The notes beneath the pieces were generated by a model. The model did no database searches, had not been told where the DNA came from, and saw nothing but the letters and a program-made list of their open reading frames with translations. A program made the position numbers and the translations under genes. From Bacteroidota bacterium (lineage in GTDB: Bacteria; Bacteroidota; Ignavibacteria; Kryptoniales; JAKASW01), in assembly GCA_021811615.1 (NCBI GenBank), contig JAJZNW010000061.1:1-64000 (forward strand): a DNA stretch of 64,000 nucleotides, written 5' to 3'. This document shows positions 35,874 through 45,151 of the stretch, in pieces (within the stretch, counting starts at the first letter, position 1; each line of letters begins with the position of its first letter).

Positions 35874-36737
35874 TCATCCTTTCACGCTTCCCAATGTCAA
35901 ACCTGATATCAGCCACCTGCTTAGTATCAGGAAGAGCGCAACTGCGGGTACGCTGACCAACAGTGAGCCCGCCGCGTAAAGTCCCCACTGCGTAGACATG
36001 CTCGCCTCGAACTGTTTGAGACCGAGAGGAAGTGTAAAGAGGCTTGTGTCCTGAAGAACCTGTGCAGCGACGATATACTCCGACCAGGCGGTCATGAAAG
36101 AAAATAGCGCGGTAATCACCAGCGCGGGAGCTGCGAGCGGAAGGACGATTTTCCTGAACGCCCCCCACCTCGTCGAGCCGTCGATCCGCGCAGCCTCTTC
36201 GAGGCTGAACGGAATCGTGTCATAGTATCCTTTCATCTGCCAAACGCAGAACGGCAGGGCCGTCGAGGTGTAAATGACAATTACGCCGAGGTAGCTGTTT
36301 ATGAGGTGCAACTTCAAAAGCATTATGTACATCGGAAGAAGAAGCATCGTCGGCGGGAACATCTGCGTCACGAGGAGTCCGACCATCGCGCTTTTTCTAC
36401 CGTAGAAGTTGAACCGGCTGAAGGCATATCCGGCGGTCGAGGCGAGCGCTACTCCGGTTATGGTTACCGCAGCCGCGATCAGAGACGAGTTCCAGAACCA
36501 TAACAGGAACGGTGTTTGAGTGAACAAGACCTTGTACGCGTGGAAGGATGCACCGTCCGGAATGAGATTCAGCGATGTCGACAGCAGCCTGTCACCCGGT
36601 CTAAGCGAGATACTGAATACATTCAATATCGGATAGAGCACAGCGAGCGTAAAACCGATGAGCAGGAAATAGAGGAACAGGTTGAGAATTCTCAATTTTA
36701 AATTTTGAATTTTGAATTTGTTACCCGTCGTTTTCAT
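35874..36737 (-). CDS. Sugar ABC transporter permease (MalG type)
   Basis: The inner-membrane protein of about 287 aa has six predicted helices and the cytoplasmic EAA loop EEAARIDGSTRWGAFRKIVLPL (about residues 185-205) that contacts the ATPase, placing it in the MalG group of binding-protein-dependent permeases. ATG 36737 is preferred; the frame also runs back to a GTG at 36770 through AT-rich repeat DNA. The first residues (NKFKIQNLKLRILN) are themselves encoded by that repeat, so the N-terminal tail may have been altered by the repeat. It follows the MalF-type permease by 48 bases. Maltodextrin specificity is inferred from the GH13 genes around it. Confidence 0.92.
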   Translation of the reverse strand: MKTTGNKFKIQNLKLRILNLFLYFLLIGFTLAVLYPILNVFSISLRPGDRLLSTSLNLIPDGASFHAYKVLFTQTPFLLWFWNSSLIAAAVTITGVALASTAGYAFSRFNFYGRKSAMVGLLVTQMFPPTMLLLPMYIMLLKLHLINSYLGVIVIYTSTALPFCVWQMKGYYDTIPFSLEEAARIDGSTRWGAFRKIVLPLAAPALVITALFSFMTAWSEYIVAAQVLQDTSLFTLPLGLKQFEASMSTQWGLYAAGSLLVSVPAVALFLILSRWLISGLTLGSVKG

Positions 36738-36785
36738 GTCACGGTTCACAATTAAGAATTTCAGATTCACAATTTAGGATTCAAT
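36690..36785. repeat. AT-rich degenerate repeat overlapping the 5' end of the MalG-type gene
   Basis: Words such as AATTTTAAATTTTGAATTTTG and TTCACAATTTAGGATTC recur through this stretch, which stands out from the surrounding 54% GC coding DNA. It covers the gap between the two permease genes and about 45 bases of the second gene. Confidence 0.45.
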
Positions 36786-37706
36786 TCAGTATGCCGTTTC
36801 CGATGCCCTTGTACGTTTCAGGAACACGAGGCTGAACGTGAGAAGGATGGCGAATATCACCATCGACAGCGCGGCCGCGTAACCATAACGGTAGAGATTG
36901 AACGCCGCCTTGTAAACGTAAGAAACAAGTATATGAGTCTGGTCGGACGGCTCACCGCCGTTGGACACAAGCCATATGATATTCACGTTGTTGAATGTCC
37001 AGATAATACCGAGAGTGATCGCCGGTATCATTACGGGTTTCAGAAGAGGGACTGTTACGGACCAGAACTTTCGCCAGCCTGACGCCCCATCTATGTCTGC
37101 GGCTTCATACAATTCCTGGGGAATGCTTTGCAGTCCGCCGAGCGCTATCGTCATCATGAACGGGAAGCCGAGCCACACGTTCGTTATTATGCAGGCACTG
37201 AACGCTTCCAGAGGTTTGCCCAGCCATTCGACGGGCGACATATTCAGAAAGTGAGCGATGAAGAGATTGATCGAGCCGTATTCGTAGTTGAACATGCTCC
37301 GCCAGGTCAGAGCGACGATCACCTGCGGAATCGCCCAAGGGAGAATGAGAAGAGTGCGGACAGCCGCCCTCCCGAATATTTTTCGGTTGAGTATCAGCGC
37401 CAACGACACTCCTATAGTGACATGAAAGAATATGTTTACAAACGTCCAGACGAGCGTTTTGAGAAGGACGATGTAAAATATTTTGCCTTTGAATACTTCC
37501 GCGTACTGCCTCATACCGATGAGATGCCAGTCTTTGAAGTGCCTCAGGCTCATGTTGGAAAACGAGAGGACGACGTTATACATGAACGGGTAGACTACGA
37601 CGCCGAACATGACGATTGCCGCCGGTATCATAAGGATATAGGCGAATGTGTTCGGGGAAAACCTCTCCGAATCGAACTTTCCAGCCAGCGCCGACGGCGG
37701 TTTCAC
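36786..37706 (-). CDS. Sugar ABC transporter permease (MalF type)
   Basis: The 306-aa protein has six predicted membrane helices and the EAA loop QELYEAADIDGASGWRKFW (about residues 205-223). It resembles the short MalF/UgpA/LacF type without the large periplasmic loop of enteric MalF. The start is GTG 37706, overlapping the stop of the binding-protein gene in a GTGA motif, which indicates translational coupling. With the MalG-type permease and the MalK-type ATPase downstream it forms a complete importer. Confidence 0.93.
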   Translation of the reverse strand: MKPPSALAGKFDSERFSPNTFAYILMIPAAIVMFGVVVYPFMYNVVLSFSNMSLRHFKDWHLIGMRQYAEVFKGKIFYIVLLKTLVWTFVNIFFHVTIGVSLALILNRKIFGRAAVRTLLILPWAIPQVIVALTWRSMFNYEYGSINLFIAHFLNMSPVEWLGKPLEAFSACIITNVWLGFPFMMTIALGGLQSIPQELYEAADIDGASGWRKFWSVTVPLLKPVMIPAITLGIIWTFNNVNIIWLVSNGGEPSDQTHILVSYVYKAAFNLYRYGYAAALSMVIFAILLTFSLVFLKRTRASETAY

Positions 37707-38917
37707 TCGTTCATCTCCCTTATCTTTTCGAGCGCACTTTTCTGCATCTCCTTCGCCGCTTGTTCGGGTGTCTCCGTACCGCCAAGGACCGCCTGGTAAC
37801 TCGGTCTCATCGCGTCCCAGACAGCTCTCAGCTCAGGTACTATCGGCATCGGCCTTCCGACCTCCATCTGATACTCCGACATTCGGACGAGCGGATTATC
37901 ACGGACCGCGGGATCCTCATAAAGGTCCTTTCGGGTCGGAATAGTATCAAACCGCTTCGTGTATGTAAGCTCGACTTCCGGACTGAGAAGATATTTCATC
38001 AGCTCGACGACTTCCGGTATCTTCCACTTTGGCACCGAGGCGTTAATGGAGAACCCCAAAGGCGACACCATCGGACCGGGCCAGATTCCGGTCTCACCAA
38101 TAAGGGGAATCCTCGCGAGCCCGAAATCGATCCCGGCCTTCTTGTAATCGCCGAAAGACCAAGGCCCGTTTATTATCATCGCCGCCTTCCCTTCCTTGAA
38201 GAGCGCGTCGGCGGTCTCGTAATCGCACGACTTGGGGACAATCTTGTACTTGTCTCGGAGAGCCTTCATGAACTTAAGCGCCGCGACCATTTGAGGCGTA
38301 TCGAGCGTCGGGTTTCCGAGTGAGTCCATTACCCAGCCGCCGTAACCCGTAAGAAATGGGATAAAGAAATACGGCTCCGTGTAATTCCAGACGAGGCCGT
38401 AGTAGTTCGGAGGCCGCGTGAATTTCTCCCCGAATTTTATCAGCTCATCCATGGTTTGAGGCGGTTTACTGATAAGCGCCTTGTTATAAACGAGCATCAC
38501 ATGGTTGCCTACGCGATCGGCAATTTGATACAGGTGACCGTGGCTATAAACAAGTCCCTTCGGATCGAACCGCGAAACATATTCGGTGGTAAACAGCGTA
38601 TCAAGCGGAAGGATTATCTCCATCGCCTCGAATGGGCCGACCTGGTCCGAAGGGCCATAAACCAGATCTGGTCCCGCCCCTCCGATTGCGGCGATCTGAA
38701 AACCCGATCTGAGTTCTTCGGTCTCTTTGTAAAGGGCGGTAATCTTCAGCCCCGGATGTTTTGCCATATAATCGGCCAGGAGGGACTTCAGGACAAGCCT
38801 CTCATCGGGGCGCAATTGATGCCATATCACAATCTGGTGCGGGTCGTCCAGCGTGCTCTTCGCGCAAGAAGAAATGAAAACGGCGCAAAGCACAACTGCG
38901 AGGGAATACCTCAACAC
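37703..38917 (-). CDS. Sugar-binding lipoprotein of the ABC importer (MalE type)
   Basis: The 404-aa protein begins with a lipoprotein signal (VFISSC, Cys at about 18), so it should be tethered to a membrane in the periplasm. The body is a family 1 solute-binding fold (IVIWHQLRPDERLVLKSLL at the start; MVSPLGFSINASVPKWKIPE near residue 290). It delivers maltodextrin-like sugars to the two permeases encoded next. The start appears to be GTG 38917 (or TTG 38914) after GGGAG, with very short spacing. It is clearly different from the membrane-anchored binding protein at 28460-29791, which has no permease beside it. Confidence 0.9.
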   Translation of the reverse strand: MLRYSLAVVLCAVFISSCAKSTLDDPHQIVIWHQLRPDERLVLKSLLADYMAKHPGLKITALYKETEELRSGFQIAAIGGAGPDLVYGPSDQVGPFEAMEIILPLDTLFTTEYVSRFDPKGLVYSHGHLYQIADRVGNHVMLVYNKALISKPPQTMDELIKFGEKFTRPPNYYGLVWNYTEPYFFIPFLTGYGGWVMDSLGNPTLDTPQMVAALKFMKALRDKYKIVPKSCDYETADALFKEGKAAMIINGPWSFGDYKKAGIDFGLARIPLIGETGIWPGPMVSPLGFSINASVPKWKIPEVVELMKYLLSPEVELTYTKRFDTIPTRKDLYEDPAVRDNPLVRMSEYQMEVGRPMPIVPELRAVWDAMRPSYQAVLGGTETPEQAAKEMQKSALEKIREMNE

Positions 38918-38944
38918 TCTCTCCCGAATCTCCGGACATTCGAA

Positions 38945-39008
38945 ACAGTTAATCCATCAATCCCTAAATACAATACTTCACCATTCCTCTATTCCAATAT
39001 TCCATCAC
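38945..39008. repeat. Degenerate GGAATATTGGAAT-type repeat
   Basis: On the minus strand the gap upstream of the binding-protein gene reads as loosely repeated GGAAT.GATG / GGAATATTGGAATAGAGG words. It resembles the AT-rich repeats flanking the permease genes and separates the foldase gene from the importer. Confidence 0.4.
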
Positions 39009-39018
39009 ATCCATTCCG

Positions 39019-40875
39019 TCACGGCTGTGGCGGTCTTTTGTCTTCACGGAAATAGTCAATCCATCTCTCGCGGGGATATAGCGCCGGAACGGCAAGGACT
39101 CTGCCGCCGAAACCGATAAGCCGGTAAGTCAGCATCTGGAGCGGAGTCACTTTCAATGTCAAAATGTTATCCGGCATTGTCCGTACGTTTGCCTTTTCCG
39201 CGAGGCCTGCGATGTAGCGGGATAGCGTCTCGTTTTTCTCCTTCGCGAGGAGGATTTGTTTTGCAACGTCGATGCTATTCTCTATGACAGAGGCGCTCAC
39301 CGGCGATCTCTTGTCGAGAAGCCTGTAAACGTAATACTTTCCATTCACCTCGATGGGGCCGTAGATGTCTCCGATCTTCAACTGTGAAAGCACCGCACCG
39401 GCTTCTCCGAAATTGTACGCGTTCACCCAACCGACACTCGTGTCGTTCGAATCTACAGTCATCTCCCTCTCATCGCTCAGTTTCGTGTATGCATCGATAG
39501 CACCGCCTATGCTTCCGGCTTCCACGGTCCTGAGTCTCAGCCACACTGAACTCAGGACCTCATCGTGATGGGCCGAAAAGAATTCATCGGCCTCCTTCTG
39601 CGTCACGGTGACGGTATCGGTTACCGCGTTTGCCATTCGATACGACCTGAACGCATCGACAACCATTCCGACGTTATGTCTCACTTCCCACGAATTCTGG
39701 AGGCCGAGTTCCCTGGCGCGCTGTACCAGGAAATAATTCTGCGAGATGAATCTCAACGAACCGTGAAGTGCAAATGTAATTTCCGGGAGCGTGGTGTCCT
39801 GGGAAGCAAACATCGCGGTGGGTATCTGCTGGAAGACTTCCCCGAGTGAGATCGACCCGTCCTTAAACGAAAGCAGCGGTTCGTTCAACTGAGAATAGAA
39901 GCGGCTTCCCAGCGCGACAAGATCGGCGGGTGAGAGGCGATAGTACGGATCGTACGACGACGGCTTCTGTCCTTTGAAGATCTCATGTATCGCGTAAACA
40001 AGAGGCCTGAAGATCGAGTAGTTTACCTTTACCTCTACTCCTTTCATTACAGACTCTATGTACTCATTGCCCAGTTCCGTTTGTTTCCTGTTTACAAGTA
40101 TCTCCTTTATACGATGCATCCTGTCTGCTGTGGAACCGGATGTGAACCTGCTGTCGAGCTCGCGATGAAGTACCCGAAAAACGACAACCCCGTCGACGGT
40201 GGCCGCCGGGGCGGAAATGTATCCTTTATCATGGCCGAAAAAAGCATTCTCAATCTGACCGGAAGATTCACCGTAAGGGATATCGAGTGTATCGTGCCTG
40301 ACGTTCAGGCTGTCAGCGAGTTTATACGGCGAAGATTTGGTATTTGCGCGGAGCGATTCATAAAACCTGCGGGCCAATAATGTGTCGGCATCGAAATAGA
40401 ACGCGTCGACAAGGTAGCTGTAGGCTGATATTTCGAAACCGTGCCGTATCTCCTTCCCGGTGACAGTCGCTCTCGGGACAATTTCTTTTCTGAATAGCGC
40501 ATCGCGCATGAAGATCTCCTCCATTTCGTTCTTGAGGAGAATCTCGGAAGGAGTATAAGGTACCTCCGACTTGGCCGCGGCGTCGGACAGCAGCATTTCG
40601 GCGATCATCGAGTAAAGAAACTCGCGCTTCGTTTTCTCGAGCATCGTCGGGTCATCCTTGCCCGGATACAGCGACATCTCAAAGCGGCTAAGGAACTCGC
40701 CGCTCGTTATCGGTTCGCCGTTCACAAACGCGAGCGTGTCGGGTCCATCTGTGCTTTCAGCTCTGATTTTTTTCTGGCCCGCTAATGCAACGGCTGAAAA
40801 GGCCACGATGACAATCGACATCAAAAGAGCAAGAAGGCCGAATTGTTTTCTCAGGTTCATCAGGAGTCGTCTCAC
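39019..40875 (-). CDS. Exported SurA/PpiC-like peptidyl-prolyl isomerase
   Basis: The 618-aa protein has an N-terminal signal or anchor helix (GLLALLMSIVIVAFSAVALA), a SurA-N-like helical domain starting FVNGEPITSGEFLSRFE (about 48-165), and two regions resembling parvulin domains (about 160-260 and 455-540; the second contains VGWVNAYNFGEAGAVLSQLKIGDIYGPIEVNGKYYVYRL without key gaps). Such proteins help outer-membrane or secreted proteins fold in the periplasm. The start is GTG 40875, overlapping the stop of the 1378-aa amylase in a GTGA motif; an ATG at 40860 is the alternative. Coupling to a giant T9SS amylase suggests a dedicated chaperone for that export cargo (inference). Confidence 0.75.
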   Translation of the reverse strand: MRRLLMNLRKQFGLLALLMSIVIVAFSAVALAGQKKIRAESTDGPDTLAFVNGEPITSGEFLSRFEMSLYPGKDDPTMLEKTKREFLYSMIAEMLLSDAAAKSEVPYTPSEILLKNEMEEIFMRDALFRKEIVPRATVTGKEIRHGFEISAYSYLVDAFYFDADTLLARRFYESLRANTKSSPYKLADSLNVRHDTLDIPYGESSGQIENAFFGHDKGYISAPAATVDGVVVFRVLHRELDSRFTSGSTADRMHRIKEILVNRKQTELGNEYIESVMKGVEVKVNYSIFRPLVYAIHEIFKGQKPSSYDPYYRLSPADLVALGSRFYSQLNEPLLSFKDGSISLGEVFQQIPTAMFASQDTTLPEITFALHGSLRFISQNYFLVQRARELGLQNSWEVRHNVGMVVDAFRSYRMANAVTDTVTVTQKEADEFFSAHHDEVLSSVWLRLRTVEAGSIGGAIDAYTKLSDEREMTVDSNDTSVGWVNAYNFGEAGAVLSQLKIGDIYGPIEVNGKYYVYRLLDKRSPVSASVIENSIDVAKQILLAKEKNETLSRYIAGLAEKANVRTMPDNILTLKVTPLQMLTYRLIGFGGRVLAVPALYPRERWIDYFREDKRPPQP

Positions 40876-43800
40876 TTTAAGAGCATCATCTTTTTGGTCG
40901 AGATATACGATCCTGCCTGAAGCCTGCAGAAGTATAAACCGCTCGAGAGCCCACCAGCATCGAACCGTACCTCATAAATCCCGGGCTGCCTGACTTCATT
41001 CACAAGAGTCCGGACTTCCCGCCCCAGCACATCGTAGACCTTAAGCGAGACAAATCCGGAATTCGAAATCCGAAATCCGATACGGGTTGTCGGGTTAAAT
41101 GGGTTCGGGTAATTCTGTGCGAGATCGTACTTCTCCGGCACCCGGTTGTCATGGCCGGACTCGATCGATGTGATGACCGGGAAGCCGAGGTGAATTGCCG
41201 AATCTGCGAGAATGTACACCGCAGTGCCATATCCTGGAAGCGTTGCGGAGAATGTCGCCTGTCCACCCGAAAACAAGACCGGAAGAGATTTGCCGTTATA
41301 GACATCGTTCATGAAAAGCGTCCTGTTGTCGAGAGCGCCGGAGATTTCCACGTTCGCAGAACTGCCGGAAGCAACGATGGCGATATTTGCGGCCGCTGCG
41401 GATGCCCCAAAGTTTGAAACGACGATCGCGTTTTGATCCGTGAAAGGTCTCGCGAAAGCATATATCATATTATTGCCGGCCAAAAGCCGAACATCTTTCT
41501 GGGATTCGAACGCTTTGAATGCCCCTCTTATCCAGGCGAGTTTCTCGTAATGAGGTATCAGAAGTTTCGCGTACCGCGTCCCGAAATCTATCGTGTTGCG
41601 TCTCCCGCCGAACTGGTCAATCCCCGCACCGAACCCTACTTCCTGGCCCGCATATATCATGGGAATGCCCGGCACGGTCATCAGGACTGTCGCGAGCGGC
41701 ATCGTCTGATCGACGTTATCATAATCGTAGGTTAGCCTCGACTCATCCTGGTTTTCCAGATACCTGAGGAAATATGAGTTCGGACCCGGATAATAGCCGC
41801 TGTTCAGAACCTGCGAGTTCATGATGTCGACGAACCCGGAAGTAAACGGGGAATCCCCGTTTTGCAGGCCGCCGTTGGTCATCGACCGCCAGAGCTTGCG
41901 ATCGTAAGAAGCGTCCGCGCCTCCGCCCTGATCGGCGTAATACTGCTCGGTACCGGGTCCCGTTCCCGTAGCTTCCGCCAGGATGAACGAATCCATCCTC
42001 CTGTGTTTGACCGCATCGCGCAGCGGACGATCGAAGTTCGAGTCGCCCGACCGGAGGTGCGGCCCCCAATACACATCGAGTCTGAATCCATCGACGCCTT
42101 CGTTCAGCCAGTACTTCAACATGTCGAGCATCGCGTACCTCAGATCGATATCGTTCCAGTTCAGGTTGGCGAGAGCCCAATCGCTGAAATGGAAGTAAGT
42201 CCCATCGGCACTTATATGCTCGTCCATTCCATCCGGTGCGTTCGAATAGTTTCCGTAGGAATGCTGAAGATAGTTCCAATAGGGAGAATACTCCCTGTAT
42301 CGAGCTGCACTCTTCACCCATTCATGGGAAGGCGAGACATGATTGGGAGTAATGTCGAGTAACACCCTGATGCCGAGAGCATGAGATTTCGAGACAAAAT
42401 CCCGGAGATCAGACATCGTTCCAAATTCGGGAGCAATCTTATAAAAATCCGTGATGTTATACCCGCCTCCCATCGCGTCGATCGGGTTCTGATTCTGCAT
42501 GACGGGCATTAGCCAGATTATGTTGTATCCGAGATCGTGGATGTACTTCAGCTGTTTTGCTGCGGCGGCAATTGTTCCCTCAGGGGTAAACGATTTCACA
42601 AATATCTGGTAGACACGGCCGGCTTTCGCGAACGCAGGTACCTGAGTCGGCATGCTTATGCTGTCGCCTGTCCTGGAATACGAGAAATAACTCCGTGTGA
42701 CGTCCGAATCGTTAGCGGTATCGGCCACTGTCAGCGTAAAATAATATTCGCCGGACACTTTCGGACGCGGGACAGTGATCTCGGACGAAGTCGGACTTCC
42801 CGAAATGGTCAGCTTCGAGGCGCTTAGGACCGTGTCGATTTTCCACCGGTACGTCAGCGCCCCGCCGACTCTTGACCTACTCGAGTCTCCGTAAACAACT
42901 ATGGAAGCGCCGTTGTCTTTGAAATTCATAGAGGCGTACGGGAACCTGTCGATGATATAGTTTATATGGAGCGCCGCGGAATATGAGCTCCTGCCGAGTG
43001 AGTCTATTGCCTTCGCCTGGATTTTATTATCGCCTGGAGACAGCATGACATACTCGCTGAACGAACCGCCGCTCACGGTGACACCGTTCATTACCGTGGT
43101 CTTCCCGCCTTGCGTAACATAAAAAGTCACCGATGATATGCTGCTATCGGTACTGCCGTTTACTCCGACAATTTTGCCCGAAACGGTCCACGCTCCCTTG
43201 TGCGTCGCGGCCGACTGAGTGAGTATAGCGACATTCGGAAGACCGGAATAATCGAGGCCGATATCGGCAGCAGTTATTCCCGCAAAACCGCGACCGTCAT
43301 TATCGAGCTTCGCAAGAACAGGAGCGCCGGAAGAAGGAGCGAGAAAATTCGAAAGGAGTCGTGCCTGCGCATTCGGCGTAAGGTAGAGAACATCAAAAAC
43401 GGGAGGATTACCGATATTATCCGAACCACCGTTCGCCTTTTTCACCTTCACCACATTTCCGGAGTTGTCTACGAGATAGCTGAACGCGGAGATGTACCAT
43501 TTTCCCGTAAATGAGCCGAGGATCTCCTGCAAATCGGATAACGCAATTCTGAAAGCAATGCTATCAGATAGTTCGGCATCGGAGTTCACGACCACATCGA
43601 GCATCTTAGTCAGCGGGCTTCGTCCGGAATAAACCGCCTGGAACTTCCCGGTCCCCCTTGCCGGACATAACGCAATGTAAACTCCCTTGCTCTGCCATTC
43701 GGGTTCGAGCAGATCGGATACTATTGGATCCTGTACCATACTTCCCACCGGAGACGATGCGATGATAATCGACGCCGCCGTTGCGCCCGTCACGTCTGAG

Positions 43801-45008
43801 AACTTCATGACGAATGAAAGGGAGTCGTCGTTGGGAGTGGGATATATCCGCAATCCGGAAATATCGGCTGAACCGACCGTGTATCCTGACGGATAGGTGT
43901 AGCTTCCCGGCCCAATGTCGTTCCGCATGGGATCGACGGCGAGATAGCCGGCAGACAATGGAGCGACTCCGAACGCGTAGACCGAGTTAACAGACGCACC
44001 TGCCGAGTCCGAAATGGAGAGAACCACATCGTGCCTGCCGTGAGCCGGAGACGATATTGTCGCGGAAATTTTGCCCACGGTATTTATCGCGGCCGCTATT
44101 GGACTCCCATCAAGCGTCACATTCAGAGTTGACGGGTCGACGCCGTATTTCGATCCCCTCAACGCCTCGGCAGAGATGACGAACGAACTGGTATCGTTCC
44201 TGAATACCGTTCCACTCGCGGGGGAAAAGTCAACGATGGTTGGAGCGGCAGAATCGACGTTGACGACCGAGTTTCCACTCGACGGATCGACCGCCGGGTT
44301 GTCCGGATCGGCGTACCAACTATTTGGCTTTATTACAAACTTGTACTGAACCGGTCCCCCGATTGGTAGAGACTCGGTCCTCCTGAATGTACCGTCGGAA
44401 TACCGTGTCATAGCAAAAGCGGGGTTTGAGACGACACCGGAGGCGTTGTTCGCCCAACCGTTGAAGGAGCCGGCCAAATATACAGTATCGATCGTCCCGG
44501 CATAACTCACCGCCGAGCTGCGCGGATCGAATACGAACTCAACCTGCTTAGTGCCGAGGTCGGGAGGCTTCACCAGGTAGAAATTCCAGTTGCCGCTGTT
44601 CGACCATGTCCAGCTGCTTTGAGACTGCGTGCCGGGGCTCCCACTGTGGAAGACGTAATGAACGCTTCGCACAGTGTCAAGCGTTGCTATCCTGACGAAC
44701 CATTTCCCATCGGTGCCCTTCACCATCGGCGACTCCACCGCCTTGCCGTCGCCGAAAGCGACACTTCCCGCCGGCCATAAAGGTTGAGGCGGTTTCTGCC
44801 AGTTGCCGGAACTTGATGCGCCAATTTCATTTATCCCCCAGTGCAGTACGAGGCTCGATGCGCTCGACAGGTTTGCGCCTGTAACAGATGGATCATAAGT
44901 AACCGTCAGCGTGTCGCCCGGCTCCGCGCCGGATGGAAGGACCTGTGAGATCTGCGCGATAGCCGACGAGACAAGAAGTATCATTACTGCGAAGACGGCT
45001 TTTTTCAT
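40872..45008 (-). CDS. Very large secreted GH13 amylase/pullulanase-type enzyme with several glucan-binding modules and T9SS domain
   Basis: The 1378-aa protein has a signal peptide (about 1-18), a CBM25/26-like module (about 20-145, LVLHWGINE and WQKPPQPLW), a CBM48-like module (about 150-250, VYLAGSFNGWANN), an Ig-like segment, a region like the glucodextranase C-terminal/DOMON-type domain (about 350-560), further Ig and PKD-like domains, a GH13 barrel (about 785-1190) and a T9SS type A domain ([12 protein letters not shown], ending KMMLLK). GH13 residues: DITPNHV, Asp about 978 (GFRLDVYWG), Glu about 1011 (ILAEATG), Asp about 1088 in ENQDES, where Gln replaces the usual His. It is a paralogue of 120-3197. 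It precedes and overlaps the foldase gene. Confidence 0.88.
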   Translation of the reverse strand: MKKAVFAVMILLVSSAIAQISQVLPSGAEPGDTLTVTYDPSVTGANLSSASSLVLHWGINEIGASSSGNWQKPPQPLWPAGSVAFGDGKAVESPMVKGTDGKWFVRIATLDTVRSVHYVFHSGSPGTQSQSSWTWSNSGNWNFYLVKPPDLGTKQVEFVFDPRSSAVSYAGTIDTVYLAGSFNGWANNASGVVSNPAFAMTRYSDGTFRRTESLPIGGPVQYKFVIKPNSWYADPDNPAVDPSSGNSVVNVDSAAPTIVDFSPASGTVFRNDTSSFVISAEALRGSKYGVDPSTLNVTLDGSPIAAAINTVGKISATISSPAHGRHDVVLSISDSAGASVNSVYAFGVAPLSAGYLAVDPMRNDIGPGSYTYPSGYTVGSADISGLRIYPTPNDDSLSFVMKFSDVTGATAASIIIASSPVGSMVQDPIVSDLLEPEWQSKGVYIALCPARGTGKFQAVYSGRSPLTKMLDVVVNSDAELSDSIAFRIALSDLQEILGSFTGKWYISAFSYLVDNSGNVVKVKKANGGSDNIGNPPVFDVLYLTPNAQARLLSNFLAPSSGAPVLAKLDNDGRGFAGITAADIGLDYSGLPNVAILTQSAATHKGAWTVSGKIVGVNGSTDSSISSVTFYVTQGGKTTVMNGVTVSGGSFSEYVMLSPGDNKIQAKAIDSLGRSSYSAALHINYIIDRFPYASMNFKDNGASIVVYGDSSRSRVGGALTYRWKIDTVLSASKLTISGSPTSSEITVPRPKVSGEYYFTLTVADTANDSDVTRSYFSYSRTGDSISMPTQVPAFAKAGRVYQIFVKSFTPEGTIAAAAKQLKYIHDLGYNIIWLMPVMQNQNPIDAMGGGYNITDFYKIAPEFGTMSDLRDFVSKSHALGIRVLLDITPNHVSPSHEWVKSAARYREYSPYWNYLQHSYGNYSNAPDGMDEHISADGTYFHFSDWALANLNWNDIDLRYAMLDMLKYWLNEGVDGFRLDVYWGPHLRSGDSNFDRPLRDAVKHRRMDSFILAEATGTGPGTEQYYADQGGGADASYDRKLWRSMTNGGLQNGDSPFTSGFVDIMNSQVLNSGYYPGPNSYFLRYLENQDESRLTYDYDNVDQTMPLATVLMTVPGIPMIYAGQEVGFGAGIDQFGGRRNTIDFGTRYAKLLIPHYEKLAWIRGAFKAFESQKDVRLLAGNNMIYAFARPFTDQNAIVVSNFGASAAAANIAIVASGSSANVEISGALDNRTLFMNDVYNGKSLPVLFSGGQATFSATLPGYGTAVYILADSAIHLGFPVITSIESGHDNRVPEKYDLAQNYPNPFNPTTRIGFRISNSGFVSLKVYDVLGREVRTLVNEVRQPGIYEVRFDAGGLSSGLYFCRLQAGSYISTKKMMLLK

Positions 45009-45094
45009 TCAAGACTCCATACTGTGCTGCGGCGACGTTCAGGCTGTGGTTAAAACGATCCATTAAGAAGACCGGGATTCCTTCTCAAACATCA

Positions 45095-45128
45095 CCCCGT
45101 CCCGGCGCACGACGCGGCCGGGACGGGG
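45095..45128 (-). terminator. Perfect 12-bp hairpin after the cassette B starch-binding gene
   Basis: CCCCGTCCCGGC and its reverse complement GCCGGGACGGGG flank a 10-base loop, 23 bases after the stop at 45152 on the minus strand. Only a weak TGATGTTT follows, so full termination is uncertain. Its position matches the hairpin at 11634-11664 after the paralogous gene of cassette A. Confidence 0.55.
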
Positions 45129-45151
45129 CAACCAGAAGGAGGAGCAGATGA

